Origin: Clostridiales bacterium UBA2432
Lineage (GTDB): Bacteria; Bacillota; Clostridia; Lachnospirales; Vallitaleaceae
Direction of reading: 5' to 3'
DNA: 64,000 nt
Assembly: GCA_002342805.1 (NCBI GenBank)
Contig: DDQW01000015.1
Coordinates: 1-64,000 of the forward strand
Translations under genes and position numbers: made by a program
Shown: piece by piece, positions 9,087-16,906 of the stretch
Layout: each line of letters starts with the position of its first letter
How positions within the stretch are numbered: position 1 is the stretch's first letter
Notes under the pieces: generated by a model
What the model saw: only the letters and a program-made list of their open reading frames with translations
What the model was told of the DNA's origin: nothing
Database searches by the model: none

Positions 9087-9927
9087 TTGAAATGACCTCC
9101 TCGATTATGTTCTTCGGAGTTGAAGCTCCCGCTGTAATACCTATAATATCACTATCTTTGAAAACATTCAACTCTAATTCTTCTATAGTTTCAATGTAAT
9201 AAGTATCTTTACATTGACTCTTACATATTTCATACAACTTTTGTGTATTTGAACTATTTTTGCCACCAATTACAATCATTTTTGTGACTTTTTTCGCAAG
9301 TTCTAAAGCTTCTGTTTGCCTCTCTACAGTGGCTTGGCAAACAGTCTCGTTAATAATAACACGAATAGATTTTTTTTGCAATTTTTTTAATATAAGTTTA
9401 TATTTTTCAATATTAAAAGTCGTCTGAGCCACAACCGTATAGGTTATATTTGGGTTAAATTCCAAGGAATCTATTTCATCAGGTTCTTTTATAATCGTTA
9501 CATCCCCTTTTGCCCAACCTGCAATTCCTTTTACTTCAGGGTGGTTTTCATCACCAATAATAAGAATTGAATGTCCTTCTAGACTTTCTTTTTCAACAAT
9601 ATTATGAATTTTTTTTACATATGGACACGTACTGTCTATAATCGTAAATCCTTTATTTTGTAATTTTGTAAGTTCCACTTCGGAAATTCCATGACTCCGT
9701 ATAAGGATTTTACCCGGAGGATGTGCCTCTAATTCATCAAGAGAATTAATGATAATAATGCCCTGGTCTTTAAATCGATTCACGACTTGTGGATTATGAA
9801 TGACCGGACCATATGAATATATAGGAATTTCTTGATTTGTATGGCTTTTAATCATAGTATCTAAACGATTGACAGCTCGATTGACTCCAAAACAAAATCC
9901 TGCTGTTTTAGCTAATATAATTTTCAT
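9064..9927 (-). CDS. ispH: 4-hydroxy-3-methylbut-2-enyl diphosphate reductase
   Basis: The last enzyme of the MEP pathway, making IPP and DMAPP from HMBPP with a 4Fe-4S cluster. The three cluster cysteines are visible at C12 (GFCFGV), C101 (DSTCPYV) and C197 (NETVCQAT). The HNPQVV and GITAGASTP motifs are present and 287 residues is normal. It is separated from cmk by only a few bases. The first MEP enzyme (dxs) and the prenyl synthase (ispA) are encoded 45 kb further right in this window. Confidence 0.96.
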   Translation of the reverse strand: MKIILAKTAGFCFGVNRAVNRLDTMIKSHTNQEIPIYSYGPVIHNPQVVNRFKDQGIIIINSLDELEAHPPGKILIRSHGISEVELTKLQNKGFTIIDSTCPYVKKIHNIVEKESLEGHSILIIGDENHPEVKGIAGWAKGDVTIIKEPDEIDSLEFNPNITYTVVAQTTFNIEKYKLILKKLQKKSIRVIINETVCQATVERQTEALELAKKVTKMIVIGGKNSSNTQKLYEICKSQCKDTYYIETIEELELNVFKDSDIIGITAGASTPKNIIEEVISNVRNAKF

Positions 9928-9930
9928 AAA

Positions 9931-10968
9931 TCACAGTCCTAACTTTTTGGCGCGTTCATATATGGATGTAACAACTTCATCAATAGACATCTCCGATGTA
10001 TCTATAACTATTGCATCACTTGCCTGCTCTAAAGGAGCAAATTCGCGATGCATATCACGATAATCTCGCTCTTCAATCTCTTTTTGTATTGTTTCTAAAT
10101 GAGGAGTTTGATTTTTTTCCCTGAGTTCATTAAAGCGACGCAAAGCACGTATTTTCACGCTCGCTGTCAAAAAAATCTTAAGTGGTGCATCAGGTAATAC
10201 ATGGGTACCTATATCTCTTCCATCCATAACAACTGATTTTATTTTCGCCAAATTTTGCTGTTCTTTGACTAAAAATAGTCTAACATATTTATTTGCAGAA
10301 ATAATAGAGGCAATATGTCCTATTTCTTGGGTGCGAATGTTTGATGTTACGTTTTCATCACAGACAAATATTAGCTGCTGACCATTCTCATAATCAATAC
10401 TTACATGTATTTGATCAAGGTAATTTTGAATATACTGTGATAGCTTCTCTTCATCATAAATATCGTCATTGATTTGATGATATATGTAATATCCTAAAGC
10501 GCGATACATTGCCCCTGTATCAACATATATAAAGTTTAATTTTTGAGCCAATGCTTTAGCTATTGTACTTTTTCCTGCACCTGCAGGTCCGTCAATTGCT
10601 ATACTTAGGGGCTTTGCTATATCCGGTCGTAGTACTTTGGCTCCACCTAAATAGATATGTTGAATTTCTTTTTGTTCTTTTGTCCCATTTACATGAAACA
10701 AAACTCGAATACACTGTTTCAAACTATCTTCGACATACATTTCTTGACAACAAATCAAGGAACAATCTGTCAATCCCAAATCCCTTGCAGCTACAGCCGG
10801 ATAGACTTTAGTCAAATCCTTGGTTGCTGTGAAAAATACTGAAATGATTTGAGAAGCCTCTAATTCATTTGCATTTATAATTTCTTGTAATAGTTCTTTT
10901 GTACTATCTAAAATTGCTTCTCTTGTATTCTCTTCCACCGTATTGGCACCACGAATGCTAATCATCAT
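9931..10968 (-). CDS. AroH-type chorismate mutase fused to cytidylate kinase
   Basis: One 345-residue reading frame carries two enzymes. Residues 1-118 match AroH-class chorismate mutase: SIRGANTVEENT, ATKDLTKVYPAVAARDLG, CCQEM, CIRVL and IYLGGAKVLRPD. Recalling B. subtilis AroH, its active-site residues Arg7, Arg63, Cys75, Glu78, Arg90 and Tyr108 correspond to R6, R62, C73, E76, R88 and Y106 here, so this half looks catalytically competent. Residues 120-345 are a complete CMP kinase, with P-loop GPAGAGKST (128-136), DTGAMYRA, and VMDGRDIGTHVLPDAPLKIFLTAS. No stop or frameshift separates the halves. It sits in the usual cmk place before ispH. Confidence 0.93.
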   Translation of the reverse strand: MMISIRGANTVEENTREAILDSTKELLQEIINANELEASQIISVFFTATKDLTKVYPAVAARDLGLTDCSLICCQEMYVEDSLKQCIRVLFHVNGTKEQKEIQHIYLGGAKVLRPDIAKPLSIAIDGPAGAGKSTIAKALAQKLNFIYVDTGAMYRALGYYIYHQINDDIYDEEKLSQYIQNYLDQIHVSIDYENGQQLIFVCDENVTSNIRTQEIGHIASIISANKYVRLFLVKEQQNLAKIKSVVMDGRDIGTHVLPDAPLKIFLTASVKIRALRRFNELREKNQTPHLETIQKEIEERDYRDMHREFAPLEQASDAIVIDTSEMSIDEVVTSIYERAKKLGL

Positions 10969-10981
10969 TATTTTTATCCTT

Positions 10982-12214
10982 TCACTCTAGTGTACTTATA
11001 CCTGCTAATGCGCCTGTAGAGAATGCGATTTGCAGATTAAATCCTCCCGTTAATGCATCTAAATCTAAAACTTCACCGACAAAAAATAAGCCATTAATAT
11101 GTTTAGACTGCATTGTGTGAGGATCTATATCGTTAACATCTACTCCGCCACGGGTAATAATGGCTTCATTAAACTTACGAAAAGCTTTTATATGAAGATC
11201 AAAATTCTTAATCTGATGCCCCAATGCAAGGCGCTCTTCTCGGGTGATTTGATCCACCGATTTCATTCCATCCAAACTAGATCGCTGCAAAATAAGCGGA
11301 ATGAGTTTTTGTGGCAATAATCCTTTAAGAGCATTTTGAATTGCTTTTTTTTGAAATTGATCAAAATCTCTTAAGATGCGTTTGTCAAGCTTATCATAAT
11401 CCAATCCCGGTTTGAGATCAATACGAATCTGGACATCTTTTAGTTTAACATTTCTTGGAATATAGCTACTTGCCGATAAAATTAAGGGCCCACTGACACC
11501 AAAATGTGTAAATAACATTTCACCTATGTCACTATAATATTCATTCTCTTTGTTATTTATACTCACTTTAACGTTTCGTAGTGACAATCCTTGTAATGCA
11601 TAAATATCTTCCTCAATTGTCTCGATAGGGACTAATCCTTGAAGGGGAGGAATGATTTTATGGCCAAATGCTTTTGCAAATTGATAGCCGTCACCGGTGG
11701 ATCCTGTCATACTATAGGACACTCCACCTGTAGCTACAATCACATACTTGCCTATGATATCTTCGTTTTTGCTTGTTCGAATTCCATGAATTTTGTTCTT
11801 ATCGACAAGGACTTGTTTGACAGGTGTGTTTAACATAATTTCTACATTTCTTTTTAACAAAGCCTCTTCCAAAACTTTAATTACATCTGATGATTTATCG
11901 CTTTCGGGAAAAACTCGTTGCCCTCGTTCAACTTTTAGTCGTAATCCTTCTTCTTCTAGAAACGCCATGAGTAAGCTACTGTCAAAAGAATAAAAGGCAC
12001 TATATAAAAATTTTGCATTGCATGTTTGTTGCTTTAAATGATATTCGACATCACTTGCATTCGTAACATTGCATCGACCTTTACCCGTTATATATAGTTT
12101 TTTTCCTAATTTTTCGTTTTTTTCGATAAGAAGTACCGGTTTCCCCGTATCAGCTGCTTTTATAGCAGCTATCATTCCGGCCGGTCCTCCACCTATGACA
12201 ATTGTTTGATACAT
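10982..12214 (-). CDS. FAD-dependent oxidoreductase, BaiN/HI0933 family
   Basis: A 410-residue flavoprotein. The dinucleotide-binding motif GGGPAG is at 8-13, followed by EKNEKLGKKLYITGKGRCNVTN, typical of the HI0933/YhiN/BaiN family, and a C-terminal FAD motif (FFVGEVLDLDALTGGFNLQIAFSTG). BaiN of gut clostridia acts in bile-acid dehydroxylation, but most family members have no known substrate, so the bile-acid name should not be transferred. It lies 12 bases behind the RpiR regulator and 13 before the AroH-Cmk gene, so it is in the same operon. Confidence 0.88.
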   Translation of the reverse strand: MYQTIVIGGGPAGMIAAIKAADTGKPVLLIEKNEKLGKKLYITGKGRCNVTNASDVEYHLKQQTCNAKFLYSAFYSFDSSLLMAFLEEEGLRLKVERGQRVFPESDKSSDVIKVLEEALLKRNVEIMLNTPVKQVLVDKNKIHGIRTSKNEDIIGKYVIVATGGVSYSMTGSTGDGYQFAKAFGHKIIPPLQGLVPIETIEEDIYALQGLSLRNVKVSINNKENEYYSDIGEMLFTHFGVSGPLILSASSYIPRNVKLKDVQIRIDLKPGLDYDKLDKRILRDFDQFQKKAIQNALKGLLPQKLIPLILQRSSLDGMKSVDQITREERLALGHQIKNFDLHIKAFRKFNEAIITRGGVDVNDIDPHTMQSKHINGLFFVGEVLDLDALTGGFNLQIAFSTGALAGISTLE

Positions 12215-12226
12215 ATGCTCTCCAAA

Positions 12227-13132
12227 CTAATGTTGATCAAGTCTAAGACTATAATTCAAATTAATATCATCATCATTTTCATAAACTTGATACTCATTCC
12301 ATATATTTTCTAATCGTTCTAAACTTTCTACTATTGTATCTTTCTTCCGCATTGATAAAGCAACAATAATTGCATTTATAAGACTCAAGGGTGCCACTAA
12401 GGAATCTACAAAAGAGACCATTTCGCTTCGCGCCACCAAACTGACGTCTGAAAATTGAACCATGGGTGAAATGGGACTATCAGTAATCGCAAGAACTTTT
12501 CCTTTTCTAGATTTCGCATATTCCATCGCTTTTAAGGTACGTTTTGAGTATCTCGGGAAGCTAATTCCTATCATAACATCTTCCTCAGAGATACGATGAA
12601 TCTGTTCAAACATTTCACTAACACTATTGGTATGGATTAGCTTTACATTATCGAACATCAAATTAAAATAGAAACCTAAAAATCCCGCTAATGATGCGCT
12701 ACTTCTCACACCGACAATATATATTGTTTTTGCTTCCATAATATAATCAATTGCTTTATTAAAATGATCATTATCTAATTCTTCTAAGGTAACTTTGATC
12801 TTTTCCATATCTGCATGCAGTACATGCTTTAATATTTGATCTTTATCAATACGATCAGATGTTACATTGACACGTTGAATAGACGTTAACTTGTTTTTCA
12901 CAAGTTCTTCAAGTGCACGCTGCAATTTAGGGTATCCATCATATCCTAATTCATTGGCAAATCGGACAACAGTAGATTCACTTACTCCAACGATTGTTCC
13001 TAACTTAGCCGCCGTTAAAAAAACAGCCTTCTCATAATGGTTTGTAATATAATCAGCGAGTAATTTTTGTCCTTTACTTAATTGGTTATAATGTACTTTG
13101 ATACGCTTAATTAAATCGTTTTGTTGTGACAT
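12227..13132 (-). CDS. MurR/RpiR family transcriptional regulator
   Basis: A 301-residue regulator: an N-terminal RpiR helix-turn-helix domain (to about residue 77, with VGVSESTVVRFANELGYDGYPKLQ) and a C-terminal SIS domain (about 120-255) that in this family senses phosphosugars. The start at 13130-13132 (MSQQND) is chosen because AGGAGG lies five bases upstream; a start five codons earlier would overlap that site. It heads an operon containing core genes for CMP kinase, IspH and S1 protein, which is unusual company for a sugar regulator. An inverted repeat in its leader suggests autoregulation. Confidence 0.9.
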   Translation of the reverse strand: MSQQNDLIKRIKVHYNQLSKGQKLLADYITNHYEKAVFLTAAKLGTIVGVSESTVVRFANELGYDGYPKLQRALEELVKNKLTSIQRVNVTSDRIDKDQILKHVLHADMEKIKVTLEELDNDHFNKAIDYIMEAKTIYIVGVRSSASLAGFLGFYFNLMFDNVKLIHTNSVSEMFEQIHRISEEDVMIGISFPRYSKRTLKAMEYAKSRKGKVLAITDSPISPMVQFSDVSLVARSEMVSFVDSLVAPLSLINAIIVALSMRKKDTIVESLERLENIWNEYQVYENDDDINLNYSLRLDQH

Positions 13133-13171
13133 GACATCCTCCTGCATAATGCACTATCTTCCTTCAATTAT

Positions 13172-13193
13172 ATGAAAAATGAATGTTTTTCAT
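13172..13193. promoter_or_regulatory. Inverted repeat in the RpiR-gene leader (likely operator)
   Basis: ATGAAAAA (13172-13179) and TTTTTCAT (13186-13193) are perfect 8-base arms around a 6-base centre. The repeat lies just downstream of the predicted transcription start of the RpiR-type gene. RpiR-family operators often carry GAAA/TTTC half-sites, so autoregulation is plausible. Confidence 0.5.
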
Positions 13194-13215
13194 TTTTATC
13201 TTTCAATATTTTTAT

Positions 13216-13244
13216 ATTATAACGTACTAATTCTGAATTTACAA
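13216..13244 (-). promoter_or_regulatory. Promoter of the RpiR-baiN-like-cmk-ispH-rpsA operon
   Basis: On the minus strand TTGTAA (13239-13244) and TATAAT (13216-13221) are 17 bases apart. The start would fall near 13209, leaving a leader of about 75 bases that contains the inverted repeat at 13172-13193. Confidence 0.65.
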
Positions 13245-13291
13245 GGTATTATTTATTCGAAAATGAATATAGAAAATGAAGTCACGTCAAA

Positions 13292-13322
13292 AATAGCACC
13301 TCTAGGCATGAGATGCTATTTG
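13292..13322 (-). terminator. Terminator of the decarboxylase operon
   Basis: On the minus strand AAATAGCA pairs with TGCTATTT, extended by a four-base inner stem with one mismatch, and five Ts follow. It lies 20 bases after the oadA stop. Confidence 0.8.
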
Positions 13323-13341
13323 TCAATTAAATACTTCGTCT

Positions 13342-14754
13342 TTATACAGGATATACTTTATGAGCAATACCTGCTTGTTTTGGATCAACCTTTGATTGTT
13401 GGGCTTCCCTGTATTCAAAAAATTCTTTTGCAACTTGTGGGAAAAGGGCATATGAGAGAACGTCTTCATCTTGCTGTGCCCAACGCATGGTTTCTTTTCT
13501 AAGTTGGTCTAATCCCGGTTCGAGCAAATCAGCCGGACGACATGTTATGGCTTCTTCATTCCCAATAATTTGCCTTTTGATTTCGTCGGATATGGGCATT
13601 GGCGTCCGTCCATACTCACCACGAACCAATGCTTTTGATTCTTTTGAAATCATTTTATAGCGTTGTCCACCTAAAACATTTAAAACAGCTTGGGTACCGA
13701 CAATCTGACTTGAAGGTGTTACGAGTGGCGGATAGCCAAAGTCCGCTCGTACACGTGGAATCTCTTCAAGGACATCATAGAATTTATCACTTGCCCCTTG
13801 CTCACTCAATTGACTCACAAGATTTGACAACATGCCTCCCGGCACTTGGTAAAGCAAGGTTTTAATATTAACCGCTAATACTTTAGAATTTAACAGGCCA
13901 CTCTCCAATGCTTCTTCCCGAATGGGTCGAAAATAATCAGCAATCTCAACTAATAATTTTTCGTTCAAGCCTGTATCATAAGGCGTTCCTTTAAACGTTT
14001 CCACCATAACTTCGGTTGCCGGTTGAGCCGTCCCCATTGAAAAAGGGCTGACTGCACAATCAATGATATCTGCTCCGGCTTCTACCGCTTTCAAATAAGT
14101 CATGCTTGCCAAACCTGAAGTATAGTGAGAATGCACTTGAATCTGTAAATCTGTTACTTCTTTCACCTTAGTCACAAGTTTGGTTGCCTCATAAGGAAGC
14201 AACAATCCTGCCATGTCCTTGATGCAAATAGAATCTGCACCCATATCTTCAATTTGTTTTGCTAGCTCACCGAAATAGTCGATAGTATGAAAATCTGACA
14301 AAGTATATGCAATCGCTACTTGTGCGTGTCCGCCTTCTCTTTTAGTTGCATCGAGTGCCGTTTTAATATTTCTCATATCATTTAGCGCGTCAAAAATACG
14401 AACAATATCTATACCGTTAGCTACGGCTTTTTGTACAAAATATTCCACCACATCATCCGGATGATGACGGTATCCTAGTAAATTTTGACCGCGTAGTAAC
14501 ATTTGCATTTTTGTGTTTTTAAAGCCTTGGCGTAGCAATCGTAATCGATGCCACGGATCTTCTTTTAAAAATCTCAAACATGAATCAAAGGTAGCTCCAC
14601 CCCACATCTCAACTGAGTGATATCCAACTTGGTCTAACTTTTCAACAATGGGTAACATATCTTCAGTTCGCAGACGTGTCGCAATTAATGATTGGTGCGC
14701 ATCTCTTAATATAGTATCTGTTATTTTAACAGGTTTTTGAATAATTTCTGACAT
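13342..14754 (-). CDS. oadA: Oxaloacetate decarboxylase alpha / 5S-type carboxyltransferase subunit
   Basis: A 470-residue carboxyltransferase that moves carboxyl groups between biotin and pyruvate/oxaloacetate. The TIM-barrel motifs are clear: ITDTILRDAHQSL near the N-terminus, CIKDMAGLL, and the metal-binding VHSHYTSGL. Unlike classical Klebsiella OadA it ends at about residue 470 without a biotin domain; that domain is a separate gene at 16135-16521. This size matches the 5S subunit of propionibacterial transcarboxylase. It is the last gene of the five-gene cluster and is followed by a terminator. AGGAGG lies at the right distance before the ATG. Confidence 0.93.
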   Translation of the reverse strand: MSEIIQKPVKITDTILRDAHQSLIATRLRTEDMLPIVEKLDQVGYHSVEMWGGATFDSCLRFLKEDPWHRLRLLRQGFKNTKMQMLLRGQNLLGYRHHPDDVVEYFVQKAVANGIDIVRIFDALNDMRNIKTALDATKREGGHAQVAIAYTLSDFHTIDYFGELAKQIEDMGADSICIKDMAGLLLPYEATKLVTKVKEVTDLQIQVHSHYTSGLASMTYLKAVEAGADIIDCAVSPFSMGTAQPATEVMVETFKGTPYDTGLNEKLLVEIADYFRPIREEALESGLLNSKVLAVNIKTLLYQVPGGMLSNLVSQLSEQGASDKFYDVLEEIPRVRADFGYPPLVTPSSQIVGTQAVLNVLGGQRYKMISKESKALVRGEYGRTPMPISDEIKRQIIGNEEAITCRPADLLEPGLDQLRKETMRWAQQDEDVLSYALFPQVAKEFFEYREAQQSKVDPKQAGIAHKVYPV

Positions 14755-14795
14755 ATTGACCTCCTTTTTCTATTGATATTTCATCGAATATCCAC

Positions 14796-16115
14796 TTATA
14801 AATACAAGGATAAAAAGACACCGGCAGCAACTGCTGAACCGATAACTCCTGCAACGTTTGGTCCCATCGCATGCATTAACAAGAAGTTAGATGGATTCTC
14901 TTTCTGTCCCACTTTTTGAACGACACGTGCCGCCATAGGTACAGCTGAAACACCGGCGGCTCCAATAAGCGGATTGAGTTTACCACCGGATAACTTACTC
15001 ATAATTTTTCCTAATAGGACACCGGCGGCTGTTCCGAAAGCAAATGCTAAAAGTCCTAATATCAAAATAAATAGTGTCGCGGTATTTAAGAAATCTGCCG
15101 CTTTCGTTGTCGCACCTACGGTAATTCCTAAAAATATTGTAATTGTATACATTAATGGTCCGGATGCAACTTCAGCCAACTTTTCAGTAACACCAGACAC
15201 CTTGATTAAGTTGCCAAACATTAACATTCCTATAAGAGCAGTTGTTGATGGTAATATCAAGATAACCAGCAAGGTAACAATGATTGGAAATAATATTTTT
15301 TCAAGTTGTGATACCGGTCGCAATTGTTGCATCTTAATCATTCGTTCCTCTTTTGATGTGAGGGCACGCATAATCGGAGGTTGTATAATAGGCACTAATG
15401 ACATATATGAATATGCCGCCACTGCAATTGGAGCCAATAAATGGGGGGCCAACTTAATGGCTGTATATATGGCCGTCGGTCCATCTGCACCACCAATAAT
15501 TGCAATGGATGCTGCTTCCCCATTAGTAAAACCAAAGGCGAGCGCTCCAAAAAAGGCTAGGAAAATACCAAATTGTGCCGCAGCACCTAATAAAAAACTT
15601 TTTGGATTCGCTAACAGCGGAGCAAAGTCGGTCATTACACCAACCCCCATAAAAATCAATGGAGGAAAGATGCCAAGTTTATTACCATAGTAAATGTAAT
15701 ATAATAGTCCTCCGGGAATCTCTTTTGCATGATCATAAAAGTTTGCACCGGTTTGCGATTCAAAGGCATAGGCAAAGCGTGCAGCTACTTGAGTTAAACT
15801 TCCTTGAAAATCTTGAGTGATTCCATTAAATGTCAATTGTGTCGTCGGTCCATCCATAATTCCTGAGATTGGCAGATTAACTAAAAACATACCAAAGGCA
15901 ATGGGTATTAATAAAAGGGGTTCGAATTCTTTTTTGATTGCTAAATACAAAAGTATAAAAGCAATAATAATCATTAATAAGTTACCAAGACTTCCGGAAA
16001 AAATGTAGTTAAAATCAAAACCACGATCTAAGTTCATATTTTGAACAAACCAGTTTATTCCAGATGAATCTATAAACTTCCCAAAAGCCTCGGCGAGTCT
16101 TCCTAAAATGTTCAT
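14796..16115 (-). CDS. oadB: Sodium-pumping decarboxylase beta subunit
   Basis: A 439-residue integral membrane protein with about nine to eleven hydrophobic segments. It takes the carboxyl group from carboxybiotin, releases CO2 and drives Na+ out of the cell. Diagnostic stretches are FMGVGVMTDFAPLLANP, GGADGPTAIYTAIKLAP and SLVPIIQPPIMRALT, which carry residues known to take part in Na+ transport in OadB/MmdB/GcdB. Sequence alone does not separate the oxaloacetate, methylmalonyl-CoA and glutaconyl-CoA versions. It lies between the biotin carrier and oadA genes and has a strong AGGGAGGA site. Confidence 0.94.
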   Translation of the reverse strand: MNILGRLAEAFGKFIDSSGINWFVQNMNLDRGFDFNYIFSGSLGNLLMIIIAFILLYLAIKKEFEPLLLIPIAFGMFLVNLPISGIMDGPTTQLTFNGITQDFQGSLTQVAARFAYAFESQTGANFYDHAKEIPGGLLYYIYYGNKLGIFPPLIFMGVGVMTDFAPLLANPKSFLLGAAAQFGIFLAFFGALAFGFTNGEAASIAIIGGADGPTAIYTAIKLAPHLLAPIAVAAYSYMSLVPIIQPPIMRALTSKEERMIKMQQLRPVSQLEKILFPIIVTLLVILILPSTTALIGMLMFGNLIKVSGVTEKLAEVASGPLMYTITIFLGITVGATTKAADFLNTATLFILILGLLAFAFGTAAGVLLGKIMSKLSGGKLNPLIGAAGVSAVPMAARVVQKVGQKENPSNFLLMHAMGPNVAGVIGSAVAAGVFLSLYL

Positions 16116-16134
16116 GAATAAATCCTCCCTATGC

Positions 16135-16521
16135 TTAATTTAGAGAAGCGATTAAATCTCCTGCTTCTACGGATTGTCCGGATGTCACATTAATACTTGC
16201 AATTGTTCCAGCGTTCGGAGCAACTACTTCATTTTCCATTTTCATCGCTTCTAAAACAGCAACAACATCCCCTTCATTGACTACGTCTCCAACGGAAACT
16301 TTTACAGAGACAATTTTTCCTTGCATAGGTGCTTCTAATAATGTGTCACCGCTCGTTCCTGCTGAAGCGGGAGCTGGTGAAGGCGCCGATGTTGGCGCTG
16401 AACTTGTCGATGGAGTGTTTGTAGACGTTACCTGACTCGTATTTCCTTGGGCTCCACTAGCTAGTTCTTCTACATCGACCTCATATGTGTTTCCATTAAC
16501 TGTAACTTGAAATTTTCTCAT
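16135..16521 (-). CDS. Biotin carboxyl carrier protein of the decarboxylase
   Basis: A 128-residue biotin carrier. Residues 1-20 (MRKFQVTVNGNTYEVDVEE) form the short N-terminal element typical of GcdC/MmdC-like carriers. A flexible Ala/Pro/Ser/Thr linker covers about 25-58. The biotinyl domain at 60-128 contains EAMKMENEV, with the biotinylated lysine in the middle. It is the only biotin carrier in the cluster, so it would have to serve both carboxyltransferases. Confidence 0.94.
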   Translation of the reverse strand: MRKFQVTVNGNTYEVDVEELASGAQGNTSQVTSTNTPSTSSAPTSAPSPAPASAGTSGDTLLEAPMQGKIVSVKVSVGDVVNEGDVVAVLEAMKMENEVVAPNAGTIASINVTSGQSVEAGDLIASLN

Positions 16522-16532
16522 GTTTGTTCCTC

Positions 16533-16901
16533 CTATCGACTATATTGATTCTTTTTTGGGATACGTCTAAAAGACTTCACCTGTAATTGATCGCTTGTTG
16601 TATTTAATGATGCTGCAATTGCGGCGGTTATAACAGCAACTAATTCTGTCTCATCTTTTTTTTCATCATTTTCGTGTTGTTTTGTTTCTACAACAGCCGT
16701 TATTTTTGACTGCTCATGGGGATGAACAATCTCACCACTTTTTATATACTTAAATAAGGTTATAATTAAAGATATAGCAATTAATATTACAAATACTGTT
16801 GCCATTCCACTAATTAAGGCAATGAGACCTTCTTGTAATCGTTCAGAAGTTGTTGTTGTCGTCAAAAAAAATACGCGATTTAATAACATATCTACCATCA
16901 C
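16533..16901 (-). CDS. OadG-family small membrane subunit
   Basis: A 122-residue protein with one membrane segment at about 25-49 (ALISGMATVFVILIAISLIITLFKYI) and a cytoplasmic tail rich in Lys and Glu. The C-terminus FRRIPKKNQYSR is basic. This fits the gamma/delta subunits OadG and MmdD, which hold the carboxyltransferase to the membrane pump. The tail of this family is poorly conserved and the assignment rests on the membrane segment, size and position between mmdA and the biotin carrier. A start four codons in is also possible. Confidence 0.82.
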   Translation of the reverse strand: MMVDMLLNRVFFLTTTTTSERLQEGLIALISGMATVFVILIAISLIITLFKYIKSGEIVHPHEQSKITAVVETKQHENDEKKDETELVAVITAAIAASLNTTSDQLQVKSFRRIPKKNQYSR

Positions 16902-16906
16902 CTTCC

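Noticed and set aside
13342..14754. oadA as a truncated gene because it lacks a biotin domain
   Set aside because: A separate biotin carrier gene lies in the same operon and 5S-type subunits naturally end here.
14974..15690. 238-codon open frame on the plus strand opposite oadB
   Set aside because: It has no ribosome binding site and its composition is that of the antisense of a hydrophobic membrane protein gene; oadB is certain.
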